Origin: Dokdonella_A ginsengisoli
GTDB lineage: Bacteria; Pseudomonadota; Gammaproteobacteria; Xanthomonadales; Rhodanobacteraceae
Assembly (NCBI RefSeq): GCF_042652785.1
Contig: NZ_JBHSHD010000010.1
Coordinates: forward strand, 868,001 to 932,000
Reading direction: 5' to 3'
Length of the DNA stretch: 64,000 bases
Under the pieces are notes generated by a model that was not told the origin of the DNA, ran no database searches, and was given only the letters and a program-made list of their open reading frames with translations. The position numbers and the translations under genes are program-made. Shown here one piece after another: positions 45,472 through 54,085 of this stretch. Within the stretch, counting starts at the first letter, position 1. Each line of letters begins with the position of its first letter.

Positions 45472-45523
45472 TCGAGAACGCATCCGAGCCTAGGCTGCCC
45501 GTTCGTCCGATCGATCCGCCCGC

Positions 45524-46438
45524 ATGCCGACCTCCCCGCCCAGCGAAACGCGCACCGCCCTGCTCCAGCTCGTCGCCGCCGAGATCCTGATCGGCTCGGT
45601 CGGCGTGTTCGCCCACGAGGGCGGACAGGATCCGGTCACGACCGTGTTCTTCCGCTGCGCCTTCGGCAGCGCGTTCCTGATCGCCTGGGGCCTGCTGCGG
45701 GGACAGTTCCGCGGCCTGATGCGCGAGCGCGAACTGATCGGCGCGGCCGTGTTCAGCGGCGTGCTGCTGGTGCTGAACTGGGTGGCGCTGTTCGCCGGCA
45801 TGGCGCGCTCGTCGATCGGCGTGGCGACGATGGTCTACCACTTCTTTCCGTTCGCGATGCTCGGCTTCGCGGCCATGCTGTACGGCGAACGCACGCATCC
45901 GGCCGATCTCGCCTGGACCGCCGTGGCCTTCCTCGGCGTGGCCCTGTCGACCGATCCGCTCAAGCTGCTCGGCCGCGCCGACGCGAGCTACGCGATCGGC
46001 ATCGGCCTGACGTTCGTGGCGGCATTGCTGTGCGGGGCGTCCCTGCTGCTGTCACGCCGGATCAGCCGCGAACGGCCGCTCGCGGTGGTGCTGGTCCAGT
46101 GCCTGACCGGCGCCGCGATGCTGGCACCGTTCACCGACTACGCCGCGGCCGCTCACGTCGGCCCGCACTGGATCTGGCTGGCCGGCCTCGGCCTCGTGCA
46201 CAGCGGCGTATGCTACGTGCTGTTCTACTCGGCCTATCCGCGCCTGTCGGTCGCCACCATCGCGGTGCTGGCCTTCATCTATCCACTGGTCGCCCTGCTG
46301 CTCGACTACGTGCTGTACGGCCGCGCGCTGGCGCCGGTGCAGTTCGCCGGCATCGCGCTGATCGTGCTCGGCACGCTCGGCGTCAACCTGAAATGGCATC
46401 GAGCGCGGCGGCCAGCTCCGGCGCCAGCGGCGCGCTGA
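45524..46438 (+). CDS. EamA-family (DMT) transporter
   Basis: 304 residues with ten predicted membrane segments in two EamA halves (about 15-145 and 155-290). Features include ILIGSVGVFAHEGG in TM1 and YHFFPFAMLGFAAMLYGER. It probably exports or imports an amino acid or other metabolite. The divergent MocR-type regulator suggests that an amine- or PLP-linked compound controls it. The 3' end overlaps the convergent rluC gene by 56 bases. Confidence 0.9.
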   Translation: MPTSPPSETRTALLQLVAAEILIGSVGVFAHEGGQDPVTTVFFRCAFGSAFLIAWGLLRGQFRGLMRERELIGAAVFSGVLLVLNWVALFAGMARSSIGVATMVYHFFPFAMLGFAAMLYGERTHPADLAWTAVAFLGVALSTDPLKLLGRADASYAIGIGLTFVAALLCGASLLLSRRISRERPLAVVLVQCLTGAAMLAPFTDYAAAAHVGPHWIWLAGLGLVHSGVCYVLFYSAYPRLSVATIAVLAFIYPLVALLLDYVLYGRALAPVQFAGIALIVLGTLGVNLKWHRARRPAPAPAAR

Positions 46439-47348
46439 AGCTGTAGTCGCGCTCGCCCAGCGAGAATTCGAACCGGGCGGCGTGAAGGAACAGTCTTTTC
46501 AATCCCTTGTCGCGCATTCTTCGATTGAATTCCTTCTCGCCGTACTTCTCGTCGCCGGCCAGCGGGTGCCCCAGGTGCTGGGCGTGCACGCGAATCTGGT
46601 GGGTGCGGCCGGTCTCGAGCGCGACCTCGACCAGGCTGGCGCCCGCGTAGCGCTGCAGTTCGCTGAAGTGCGAACGCGACTCCTTGCCGTCCGGATCGAC
46701 GCGCACCATGCGCTCGCCGCCCTGCAGCACCGACTTGCGCAGCGGCGCGTCGACGGTCAGCCGCGACTTCGGCAGCGCCCCCTCGATCAGCGCCAGGTAG
46801 CGCTTCTCGACCCGCCCCTCGCGGATCGCCGCCTGCAGCCCCGTCAGCGCCGAACGCTTGCGCGTCAGCACCAGCACGCCACTGGTGTCGCGGTCGAGCC
46901 GGTGCGCCAGTTCCAGCGTGTCGCGTGGACGCGCCGCCCGCAGCAGCTCGATCGCGCCGAAGCTGACCCCGCTGCCGCCGTGGCTGGCCACGCCGGCGGG
47001 CTTGTCGATGACCAGGAAATCGCGGTCCTCGTGGATGATCGCCGCCTCGACACGGCTCATCTGCCGATCCGGCGGCAGCGCCGGCTCGCCGCGCTCGGCC
47101 ACGCGCACCGGCGGGATGCGCACCTCGTCGCCGGCGGCCAGGCGCCGGTCCGGCTTGGCACGGCTGCCATTCACGCGCACCTCGCCGGTACGGCAGATGC
47201 GGTAGATCAGGCTCTTGGGAACGCCCTTCAGGCGCGTGGCGAGGAAATTGTCCAGCCGCTGCCCGTCGCGGTCCTCGGAAACGACGGCGATCTGCACGCG
47301 CGGGCCTGCGTTGGCGTCGCGATTTGTCGCCGAAGTCTGTGTCTTCAT
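46383..47348 (-). CDS. rluC: 23S rRNA pseudouridine synthase RluC
   Basis: 321 residues: an S4 RNA-binding domain (about 29-95, GQRLDNFLATRLKGVPKSLIY) and a catalytic domain with Asp152 in AHRLDRDTSG, plus TGRTHQIRVH and GDEKYG. It modifies uridines 955, 2504 and 2580 (E. coli numbering) of 23S rRNA. The divergent arrangement with rne is the same as in E. coli and supports RluC over RluD. The ATG at 47348 overlaps the -35 of the rne promoter. The 3' end overlaps the EamA gene. Confidence 0.94.
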   Translation of the reverse strand: MKTQTSATNRDANAGPRVQIAVVSEDRDGQRLDNFLATRLKGVPKSLIYRICRTGEVRVNGSRAKPDRRLAAGDEVRIPPVRVAERGEPALPPDRQMSRVEAAIIHEDRDFLVIDKPAGVASHGGSGVSFGAIELLRAARPRDTLELAHRLDRDTSGVLVLTRKRSALTGLQAAIREGRVEKRYLALIEGALPKSRLTVDAPLRKSVLQGGERMVRVDPDGKESRSHFSELQRYAGASLVEVALETGRTHQIRVHAQHLGHPLAGDEKYGEKEFNRRMRDKGLKRLFLHAARFEFSLGERDYSFSAPLAPELAAALDAISG

Positions 47349-47377
47349 TGAAAAAAAAGTCCCGAAACTGTTATGCT
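47348..47377 (+). promoter_or_regulatory. Promoter of rne
   Basis: TTGAAA and TATGCT are separated by 18 bases. The start would be near 47384, giving a leader of about 335 bases. Confidence 0.65.
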
Positions 47378-47719
47378 GCAAGTGCGTGTCGCGCCGTTCC
47401 CTGCCCCATCCGCGGGAGTACGGAACAGCCATCGACGCACCCGTCCATTGCGTCCTTTCGCGCCCAGCGCCCGCGGTGACTCCATCGGAGCGCGGCGCCG
47501 GAGCGAACGTTCATCGTAATGGCTCGGGTCGCGGATTGCTCGCCGTCGGAACGACGGCGCGGGTCCGCGGATGCGCACAACCCCACAACGCCGGCGCGCG
47601 GAAGCGCCGGTTTGGAAAACCGGCGCACCTGCCGCCGTCGGCCCGCGAAATGCGGGCATCGCGCAGCGCGACAACGCGCAGCGCCGACGACAGTCGAGCG
47701 CCCAACAGGAAAAACGACA
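47378..47719 (+). other. Long 5' leader of rne
   Basis: A region of 342 bases without a gene. It contains several potential hairpins, for example GCGCCGGTTT...AAAACCGGCGC at about 47605-47628 and CCCGCGAAATGCGGG at about 47641-47655. In E. coli the 361-base rne leader folds into hairpins through which RNase E controls its own mRNA; this region has similar length and position. Sequence homology is not visible to me. Confidence 0.6.
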
Positions 47720-50700
47720 ATGAAGCGCATGTTGATCAACGCAACTCAGCGAGAGGAGTTGCGTGTCGCAATCGTGGACGGACAGAACCTCTACGACCTG
47801 GACATCGAGATCCCGTCCAAGGAACAAAAGAAAGCCAACATCTACAAGGCCCGCATCACCCGCGTCGAACAATCCCTCGAAGCCTGCTTCGTCGACTACG
47901 GCGCCGACCGCCACGGCTTCCTGCCTCTGAAGGAAATCTCCGACCAGTACTTCACGCCGGGCCTGAACCCGAACAAGGCCGGCATCCGCGAGCTGCTCAA
48001 GGAAGGCCAGGAACTGGTCGTCCAGGTCGAAAAAGAAGAACGCGGCAACAAGGGCGCCGCGCTGACCACGTTCATCAGCCTCGCCGGCCGCTACATGGTG
48101 CTGATGCCGAACAACCCGAAGGCCGGCGGCGTCTCGCGCCGCATCGAGGGCGAGGATCGCGCCAACATCAAGGAAGCGCTGGATCACCTGAACGTCCCCG
48201 ACGAGATGGGCCTGATCGTGCGCACCGCCGGTCTCGGCCGCGACGCCGAAGAACTGCAGTGGGACCTGGACTACCTGCTGCAGCTGTGGAAGGCGATCTC
48301 CGAGGCCGCGCAGTCGCGCCCGGCGCCGTTCCTGATCTACCAGGAATCCAAGCTGATCATCCGCGCGCTGCGCGACTACCTGCGCAACGACATCGGCGAG
48401 ATCCTGATCGACCACGAGGAGCTGTACCAGGACGCGCGCGAGTTCGTGCAGCAGGTCATGCCGAACAACCTGCGCAAGCTCAAGCTGTACCAGGACACCA
48501 CGCCGCTGTTCTCGCGTTTCCAGATCGAGACGCAGATCGAGAACGCATTCGAGCGCAGCGTGCGCCTGCCCTCCGGCGGCTCGATCGTCATCGACCAGAC
48601 CGAAGCGCTGACCGCGATCGACATCAACTCGTCGAAGGCGACCAAGGGCAGCGACATCGAGGAAACCGCGTTCAACACGAACTGCGAGGCGGCGGTCGAG
48701 ATCGCGCGCCAGCTGCGCATCCGCGACGCCGGCGGCCTGATCGTGATCGACTTCATCGACATGGATTCGCCGCGCCACCAGCGCGAGGTCGAGGAAAAGC
48801 TCAAGGAAGCGCTCAAGCTCGACCGCGCGCGCGTGCAGGTCGGCCGCATCTCGCGCTTCGGCCTGCTGGAGATGTCGCGCCAGCGCCTGCGCCCGTCCCT
48901 GGGCGAATCGACCCAGATCGTCTGTCCGCGCTGCGAGGGTCACGGCCGCATCCGCGGCGTCGAATCGCTGTCGCTGTCGGCGCTGCGCCTGGTCGAAGAG
49001 CACGCCATGAAGGAAAGCACCGGCCAGGTGCTGGTGCAGGCGCCGCCGAGCGTGGCCAACTTCCTGCTCAACGAGAAGCGCCGCCAGCTCAGCGAGATCG
49101 AGGCACGCCACGACGTCAACGTCATCGTCGTCGCCGACGAGCAGCTCGAGACCCCGCACCTGGAAATCCAGCGCCTGCGCGCGGCCGACATCGGCGAAGA
49201 AACGCGCCCGAGCTACCAGCGCACGACCCCGGTCGCACCCAAGCCGCTGCCGACCATGCTGCGCCCGAGCGAGGAACCCGAACAGCCGGCCGTGGCCGGC
49301 GTGGTACGCGCCACCCCGGCGCCGGAACGCCCCGAGCCGGCCGCTCCCGCGCCCGCAGCGGCGGCACCCGCCGCACCGGTGCCGCCGGTCGCCCCGGCCG
49401 GTGGCCTGCTCGCCCGCTTCGTCGGCTGGTTCCGCGGCGACAAGCAGGCTTCCGCTACGGCCGCGCCGCCCACGGCTCCGGCCCCGGCGGCACGTACGCA
49501 GCCGGCGCGCAACGCGCAGACCGTGCGCAGTACGCCGGCCGGCAGCCGCCAGCCGCAGCAGCCATCGCCGCAGCAACGCCGCCAGGACAACCGCCGCGAC
49601 GGCCGTCCGGGCGGCGAACAGCGCGGCGAACAGCGCAATGAGCAGCGCGGTGGCAACGCGGCGCAGAAGCAGGCCCAGCCGCAGCGCGGCAACCGCCGCG
49701 ACGAGCGTGGCCCGCGCACTACCGGTGAACAGCCGGCCGTCGAGCCGCGTACGCAGACGCCCGCGCCGCCTTCGCGGCAGAACGAATCCGCACCGAAGAC
49801 GCCGGCTCCGGCCGCAGCCGCCGCGGCAACGACTCCCGTGCCGGCTCCGAACGCCGGCGCGCAGACGCAGACCGCACCGAATGCCGATCCGAAACCGGCC
49901 GGCGAGCGCGACGAGATGCGCTCGCGCCGCCGCGGCCGCCGTGGCGGACGCCGCCGCCGCAAGGACGGCGCGATCACCGAAACGGGCAGTCTCGACGCTC
50001 CGCTGAACCAGGGCGACGTCGATTTCGACGACGAGGACGATGCGCCTGCCACTTTGCCGGCGAGCCCGGCCGAGCGCGCCGCGCCGAAGCCGCCGGCTGC
50101 CGCGAACGAGGAACCCCGCCAGCGCCCGGCCGCCAGTGCGGAGCCGAAGACCTCCACGCCGCCGGCGGTGACGCCTGCACCCGCCGCAGCGACGATCGCA
50201 GCGACGGCAGCGAGCGTGTCGGCGGTAGCTCCGGCTGCGCCGTCGCCGGTTTCCGTATCGCCCGCCTCTGCGCCGACGACGCCTGCGTCGATGCCTTCCG
50301 CGTCGACGCCGCCCCCCGCCGCCACGCCTGCGGCGCCCGCCGCGGAGCGTCCCGCTCCGGCCGCTCCGGCCGCCCCGGCCGCCGCCAGCGCGACGCCGTC
50401 GACGACGGGCTCGCAGGCAGCGACTCCGCCGTCCGCGACGCCCGCCCCTTCGACCGTGCAGGCCGCGGTGCGCGCAGCGATCCACTCGATCCCGGCGACG
50501 CCTTCCGCAGCGCCGCAGCCGACTTCGCCTGCCGGTGCAACGGCTCCGGCTCCGGCAGCGCCGTCTCCTGCAGCGTCGGCTCCGGCTCCGTCGGCTCCAG
50601 CTGCGGCGACGTCGTCTCCGACCGCTGCCGCAGCAGCACCGGTTGCGCCGCGTCCGGCGCCGACGGCGCCCGCTCCGAGTGCTCCGACGCCGGTGGCCGC

Positions 50701-51016
50701 TGCACCCGCGGCTCCTTCGCCCACCAGCGCTCCTGCACCGTCGCCGGTTGCTCCGCGATCGGGCGAAACGCCGGCCGCAGCCGAACGGCCAGCCCCGCCT
50801 GCGACGCCGGCCCCGGGCGTTCCCGAACGCGTGAAGACGGAAACGGAAGCGCGCGACGCCGTGCCCAGCCGCGGCCAGACGCTGGAATTGCCGCTGTCGC
50901 GTCCGACGCCGACGCCGGAAGTGGGCGTTCGCCGCAACGGCGAGGAAGCCGACAAGCCCGCGTCCGCGGCGAAGACCGAGGAACCGAAGCCGGCGGCTTC
51001 CGAACCGAAGGAATGA
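47720..51016 (+). CDS. rne: Ribonuclease E
   Basis: 1098 residues. The catalytic half has an S1 RNA-binding domain (about 35-125), the metal-binding aspartates in TAIDINSSKAT and LIVIDFIDMD (near residues 303 and 346, as in E. coli), and the zinc-link cysteines in CPRCEGHG. The C-terminal half is disordered. An amphipathic segment LLARFVGWFRGDK (near 563-576) is placed like the E. coli membrane-targeting helix. Arg-rich stretches follow (QRRQDNRRDGR, RSRRRGRRGGRRRR), then a long Pro/Ala-rich tail (about 780-1040). It starts decay of most mRNAs and processes tRNA and rRNA. The start at 47720 follows CAGGA and matches family MKRMLINATQ. Confidence 0.96.
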   Translation: MKRMLINATQREELRVAIVDGQNLYDLDIEIPSKEQKKANIYKARITRVEQSLEACFVDYGADRHGFLPLKEISDQYFTPGLNPNKAGIRELLKEGQELVVQVEKEERGNKGAALTTFISLAGRYMVLMPNNPKAGGVSRRIEGEDRANIKEALDHLNVPDEMGLIVRTAGLGRDAEELQWDLDYLLQLWKAISEAAQSRPAPFLIYQESKLIIRALRDYLRNDIGEILIDHEELYQDAREFVQQVMPNNLRKLKLYQDTTPLFSRFQIETQIENAFERSVRLPSGGSIVIDQTEALTAIDINSSKATKGSDIEETAFNTNCEAAVEIARQLRIRDAGGLIVIDFIDMDSPRHQREVEEKLKEALKLDRARVQVGRISRFGLLEMSRQRLRPSLGESTQIVCPRCEGHGRIRGVESLSLSALRLVEEHAMKESTGQVLVQAPPSVANFLLNEKRRQLSEIEARHDVNVIVVADEQLETPHLEIQRLRAADIGEETRPSYQRTTPVAPKPLPTMLRPSEEPEQPAVAGVVRATPAPERPEPAAPAPAAAAPAAPVPPVAPAGGLLARFVGWFRGDKQASATAAPPTAPAPAARTQPARNAQTVRSTPAGSRQPQQPSPQQRRQDNRRDGRPGGEQRGEQRNEQRGGNAAQKQAQPQRGNRRDERGPRTTGEQPAVEPRTQTPAPPSRQNESAPKTPAPAAAAAATTPVPAPNAGAQTQTAPNADPKPAGERDEMRSRRRGRRGGRRRRKDGAITETGSLDAPLNQGDVDFDDEDDAPATLPASPAERAAPKPPAAANEEPRQRPAASAEPKTSTPPAVTPAPAAATIAATAASVSAVAPAAPSPVSVSPASAPTTPASMPSASTPPPAATPAAPAAERPAPAAPAAPAAASATPSTTGSQAATPPSATPAPSTVQAAVRAAIHSIPATPSAAPQPTSPAGATAPAPAAPSPAASAPAPSAPAAATSSPTAAAAAPVAPRPAPTAPAPSAPTPVAAAPAAPSPTSAPAPSPVAPRSGETPAAAERPAPPATPAPGVPERVKTETEARDAVPSRGQTLELPLSRPTPTPEVGVRRNGEEADKPASAAKTEEPKPAASEPKE

Positions 51017-51046
51017 CCCCCGCAGGCGGCGCGCCCGGCGCGCCGC

Positions 51047-51703
51047 CTAGCCGGTCAGCGCGCGTGCGCGGTTGTCGAGCATGCCGTGCATGTGCGCCAG
51101 ATCGGCCAGGGCGACCGCATTGTCGACGCCGAGCTTCTCGAACAGGCGGTACTTGTAGGTCGCCACGGTCTTCGCGCTGAGCTTGAGCAGGCTGGCGATG
51201 TTCTGCATGTCGCGCCCCTGCGCGAGCATCAGCGCGACGTCGAGTTCGCGTGCCGACAGCGCGTCGAACGGCGACACCCGGTTGCCGTCGAGCACGCCGA
51301 GCGCCAGCGCCTCGGCCACGTCCGGCGACAGGTAGCGGCGTCCTTCGGCGACCTGGCGGACAGCGCGGACCAGTTCCTCCGCAGCGCAGCCCTTGGTGAG
51401 ATAACCGCTGGCACCGGCCTCGATCAGCCGTTTCGGAAACGGCGCCTCGTTGACCACGGTGAGGATCACGATGCGCGTCGCCAGCTTGCTCCTGCGCACG
51501 CGATCGGTCAGCTCGATGCCGGTCAGACGCGGCATGTGCACGTCGACGAGTGCGACGTCCGGCTTGGTGCGGCGGATCAGCGCCAGGCCTTCTTCCCCGT
51601 CGGCCGCTTCGCCGACGATCTCGATGCCGGGCTGCCCTGCGAGAATCATCCGGAAACCGGTGCGGACCAGCTCGTGGTCGTCGACCAGCACGACTTCGAT
51701 CAT
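51047..51703 (-). CDS. gacA: GacA/UvrY-family response regulator
   Basis: 218 residues: a receiver domain with Asp8-Asp9, phosphoacceptor Asp54 (ALVDVHMPRLTG) and Lys in YLTKG, then a LuxR-type helix-turn-helix (about 150-205, LSARELDVALMLAQG). The sequence fits the GacA/UvrY group, which activates small RNAs that sequester CsrA/RsmA. The cognate BarA/GacS kinase is not in the window, and no uvrC gene follows as it does in E. coli. The ATG at 51703 has a GGGAGAG site. The name is by family resemblance. Confidence 0.85.
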   Translation of the reverse strand: MIEVVLVDDHELVRTGFRMILAGQPGIEIVGEAADGEEGLALIRRTKPDVALVDVHMPRLTGIELTDRVRRSKLATRIVILTVVNEAPFPKRLIEAGASGYLTKGCAAEELVRAVRQVAEGRRYLSPDVAEALALGVLDGNRVSPFDALSARELDVALMLAQGRDMQNIASLLKLSAKTVATYKYRLFEKLGVDNAVALADLAHMHGMLDNRARALTG

Positions 51704-51798
51704 GCTCTCTCCCAAAGTCCCTTTGCTGCAGAATTGCGTCCTGTGCCCGACGGATTGTGCGCCTTGCCGACCGCGCCGTTCCGCGACACAGGACCCGG

Positions 51799-51804
51799 TA
51801 TACT
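51799..51804 (+). promoter_or_regulatory. Candidate -10 element for tRNA-Ser
   Basis: TATACT about 108 bases before the tRNA. No strong -35 is evident. The primary transcript would carry a leader removed by RNases E and P. Confidence 0.4.
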
Positions 51805-51911
51805 AGAAACCCTCGGTTGTAGACAGTGGTCGGTGCGCACTCCGAACGCGCCGCCGCCTGCGGCTCCGGAAGGTCGGAGCGGCAGCTTTCTCAATCCGGC
51901 TGGAATCCCCC

Positions 51912-52001
51912 GGAAGCGTGGCCGAGCGGTTTAAGGCACCGGTCTTGAAAACCGGCGTGGCAGCGATGCCACCGTGAGTTCGAATCTCACCGCTTCCGCC
52001 A
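51912..52001 (+). tRNA. tRNA-Ser (anticodon UGA)
   Basis: A 90-base class II tRNA. The acceptor stem GGAAGCG/CGCTTCC is perfect, the anticodon TGA (51946-51948) sits in a CTTGAAA loop with a CCGGT/ACCGG stem, and the long variable arm and T-arm (GTGAG-TTCGAAT-CTCAC) are clear. The CCA end is encoded. It reads UCN serine codons. Confidence 0.97.
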
Positions 52002-52206
52002 CCCGGCTTCCCGCCCGTCCCCACCGCCCCGCCCGGACGCGCCGTCCGGCCACAGTATTTCAGAATCTTCCCCCGCTTCCCTTCGTTCCTGTGCGCACCC
52101 ATCGCAGTTATGATGCACTCCGTCTGCGGGGCCATCGGGGCAATCCGGCGCGATCGGCGGCCGCGGACCATCCATCAAACCTACCTAATGGAGCCCCGTC
52201 ACAACG

Positions 52207-52563
52207 ATGGCCACCAAACCGAAAACCTCGACATCCGGCAGTCGCATCAAACCCGTAACGGAAGCGCTCTCCAAGAGCGGACTGGTCGATCATCTCGCCA
52301 GCAACAGTGGTGTTGAAAAGCGTGACGTGCGGTCGGTTCTCCAGGCGCTCGAGCAGGTCGTCGCCGGTGCCGTGCACAAGAAGGGCGCCGGTCAGTTCAC
52401 GTTGCCGGGCCTTCTGAAGATCACGGTGCAGGCCGTCGCGGCCAAGCCGCGTCGCAAGGGCATCGATCCTTTCACCAAGGAAGAGCGCTGGTTCGAAGCG
52501 AAGAAGGCGACGGTCAAGGTCAAGATCCGCGCGCTGAAGAAGCTCAAGGACGCGGCGCTCTAA
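52207..52563 (+). CDS. HU-family DNA-binding protein
   Basis: 118 residues. After a basic N-terminal extension of about 15 residues, the HU/IHF fold is visible: helical region EALSKSGLVDHLASNSGVEKRDV, then a beta arm region with GQFTLPGLLKITVQ and a Lys/Arg-rich arm AAKPRRKGIDPF, followed by a basic C-terminus. It probably compacts DNA as a nucleoid protein; it is longer than canonical HU (90 residues) and differs from IHF. A strong terminator follows directly. Alternative starts are unlikely because the ATG begins the only basic N-terminus. Confidence 0.88.
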   Translation: MATKPKTSTSGSRIKPVTEALSKSGLVDHLASNSGVEKRDVRSVLQALEQVVAGAVHKKGAGQFTLPGLLKITVQAVAAKPRRKGIDPFTKEERWFEAKKATVKVKIRALKKLKDAAL

Positions 52564-52590
52564 TCCGCCTCGTCGAGCAGCGACATCGAA

Positions 52591-52623
52591 GGCGTCGCCG
52601 GTCTTCCGGCGGCGCCTTTTTTT
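52591..52623 (+). terminator. Strong rho-independent terminator after the HU-family gene
   Basis: GGCGTCGCCGG pairs with CCGGCGGCGCC (one G-U pair) around a TCTT loop, followed by seven T residues. Confidence 0.9.
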
Positions 52624-52661
52624 ATGGGACGAATTTCATTGCGGCGGAACCCACGATGCGA

Positions 52662-53720
52662 TCACGCGACGCGCACGTTCGGCGCTCCGTCCGCCAGGGT
52701 TCCGATGCGCCTGGCCTGCGCGAACCCGGCGCGCGCGAACACGCCCGTCACCGCATCGACCGCGTCGGCAGCGCAGGCGACGAGCAGCCCGCCGCTGGTC
52801 TGCGGGTCGGTGAACAGCGTTCGACGCAGCGCGACCTGCTGCGGCGAGAACTCCACGCGATCGCCGTAGGCCTGCCAGTTGCGCGCCGACGCGCCGGTCG
52901 CCAGGCCCGACTCGGCGAGCATCGCAGCCTCTGCCAGCAGCGGTACTTGCGCCGCGTCGACACGGGCCTCGACGCCGCTGGCACGGCAGATTTCCAGCAG
53001 ATGTCCGAGCAGGCCGAAGCCGGTCACGTCGGTCATCGCGTGCACGCCATCGAGCGCGGCGAGTTCGACGCCGGGCAGGTTCAGCTGCGTCGTCGTGTCG
53101 ATCAGCTCGCGGTACGCCGCCTCGCCCAGACGCCCCTTCTTGTACGCCGCCGAATAGATGCCGACGCCGAGCGGCTTGCCGAGCACGAGCACGTCGCCCG
53201 CACGCGCGGCGGCATTGGTGCGGATGCGGTCCGGATGCGCCGCGCCGATCACCGCGAGGCCGTAGATCGGCTCGACCGAATCGATGCTGTGGCCGCCGGC
53301 GACAGGAATGCCGGCGCGCGCGCACACCGACTCTCCGCCGCGCAGGATGTCGCGGATCGTCTCGCGCGGCAGCCGCTCGATCGGCATGCCGAGGATGGCC
53401 AGCGCGAACAGCGGCCGCGCGCCCATCGCGTAGACGTCGGAGATTGCGTTCGTCGCGGCGATGCGGCCGAAGTCGAACGGATCGTCGACGATCGGCATGA
53501 AGAAATCCGTGGTCGCGACGATCGCCTGCTCGTCGCTGATGCGATACACCGCCGCATCGTCCGCGGTCTCGCGGCCGACGAGCAGATCGGCGAACACGCC
53601 GGTCGCCGGAACGTCCCTGAGCAGATCGGCGAGCACGCCGGGAGAAATCTTGCAGCCGCAACCACCGCCGTGCGACAGCGAGGTCAGGCGCGGCGGCGTG
53701 GTGTCGGTAGTGTCCATCAT
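52662..53720 (-). CDS. selD: Selenophosphate synthetase
   Basis: 352 residues. The active-site Cys21 lies in GGGCGCKISPG (Cys in the Sec/Cys position, with Lys24 for phosphate transfer), and metal-binding aspartates are in DDAAVYRI and AGGHSIDSVEP. It makes selenophosphate from selenide and ATP, the selenium donor for SelA. It stands near the tRNA-Sec gene on the same strand, separated by 255 bases with two palindromic repeats. Start: the first of two ATGs at 53720; the longer frame upstream reads repeat sequence and is rejected. Confidence 0.96.
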   Translation of the reverse strand: MMDTTDTTPPRLTSLSHGGGCGCKISPGVLADLLRDVPATGVFADLLVGRETADDAAVYRISDEQAIVATTDFFMPIVDDPFDFGRIAATNAISDVYAMGARPLFALAILGMPIERLPRETIRDILRGGESVCARAGIPVAGGHSIDSVEPIYGLAVIGAAHPDRIRTNAAARAGDVLVLGKPLGVGIYSAAYKKGRLGEAAYRELIDTTTQLNLPGVELAALDGVHAMTDVTGFGLLGHLLEICRASGVEARVDAAQVPLLAEAAMLAESGLATGASARNWQAYGDRVEFSPQQVALRRTLFTDPQTSGGLLVACAADAVDAVTGVFARAGFAQARRIGTLADGAPNVRVA

Positions 53721-53763
53721 CGGGTACTCGCGACTGGAGCGGAATGTGGGAGGTGGTTGCCGC

Positions 53764-53818
53764 CCTCCCCTCACCCGGCGCGCTGTGCGCGCCGACCTCT
53801 CCCGCAAGCGGGAGAGGT
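53764..53818. repeat. Palindromic repeat, family 3
   Basis: Two hairpins: GGCGCGC-TGT-GCGCGCC and CCTCTCCCGC-AA-GCGGGAGAGG. The second is a very common intergenic repeat in Xanthomonadales and related bacteria, where it translates as LSRKRER. Only one copy is seen in this window. It lies between tRNA-Sec and selD and may separate their transcription. Confidence 0.7.
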
Positions 53819-53869
53819 GGCTAGCTTCGCGGGATCGCTAACGAACTGCAACGAAGCCGGCTGTCCGTG

Positions 53870-53895
53870 AGAAGTGCGGCCATGGGCGGCTGCTC
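53870..53895. repeat. REP-like element, family 2 (partial copy 3)
   Basis: AGAAGTGCGGCCATGGGCGG followed by CTGCT matches the first 25 bases of the copy at 36404 with a few changes; the second block is not clearly present. It lies between tRNA-Sec and selD. Confidence 0.55.
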
Positions 53896-53975
53896 TGGAC
53901 TGACCGACGCTGCCGGTCGCCGCAGCGGGCGAAAATCGTCACGGAGCAGCGATCATGGAAGATCGCAAAGACAAC

Positions 53976-54071
53976 TGGCGGAAGGTAGCAGGAGTCGAAC
54001 CTACCAGGGAGCGATCGACGCCCCCTACCGGGTTTGAAGCCCGGCCGCATCACCGGATGCGCCTGCCTTCC
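53976..54071 (-). tRNA. selC: tRNA-Sec (anticodon UCA)
   Basis: A 96-base tRNA ending in encoded CCA. The anticodon UCA (54035-54037 on the minus strand) lies in GCTTCAAAC with a CCGGG/CCCGG stem. A long D stem (GCATCCGGTGATGC), a large variable arm (GGGGGCGTCGATCGCTCCC) and a GGTTCGACTCC T-arm match the tRNA-Sec layout of E. coli selC. The 8-bp acceptor stem starts GGAAGGCA and ends TACCTTCC, leaving one C-A mismatch at pair 7. It lies 14 bases after the selB stop, so it is likely made from the same transcript. Confidence 0.95.
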
Positions 54072-54085
54072 GGAATTTCCGCACG

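Noticed and set aside
47345..50485. 1046-residue minus-strand frame opposite rne
   Set aside because: Composition dominated by Arg and Gly runs; it is the complement of the catalytic domain and Pro/Ala-rich tail of RNase E.
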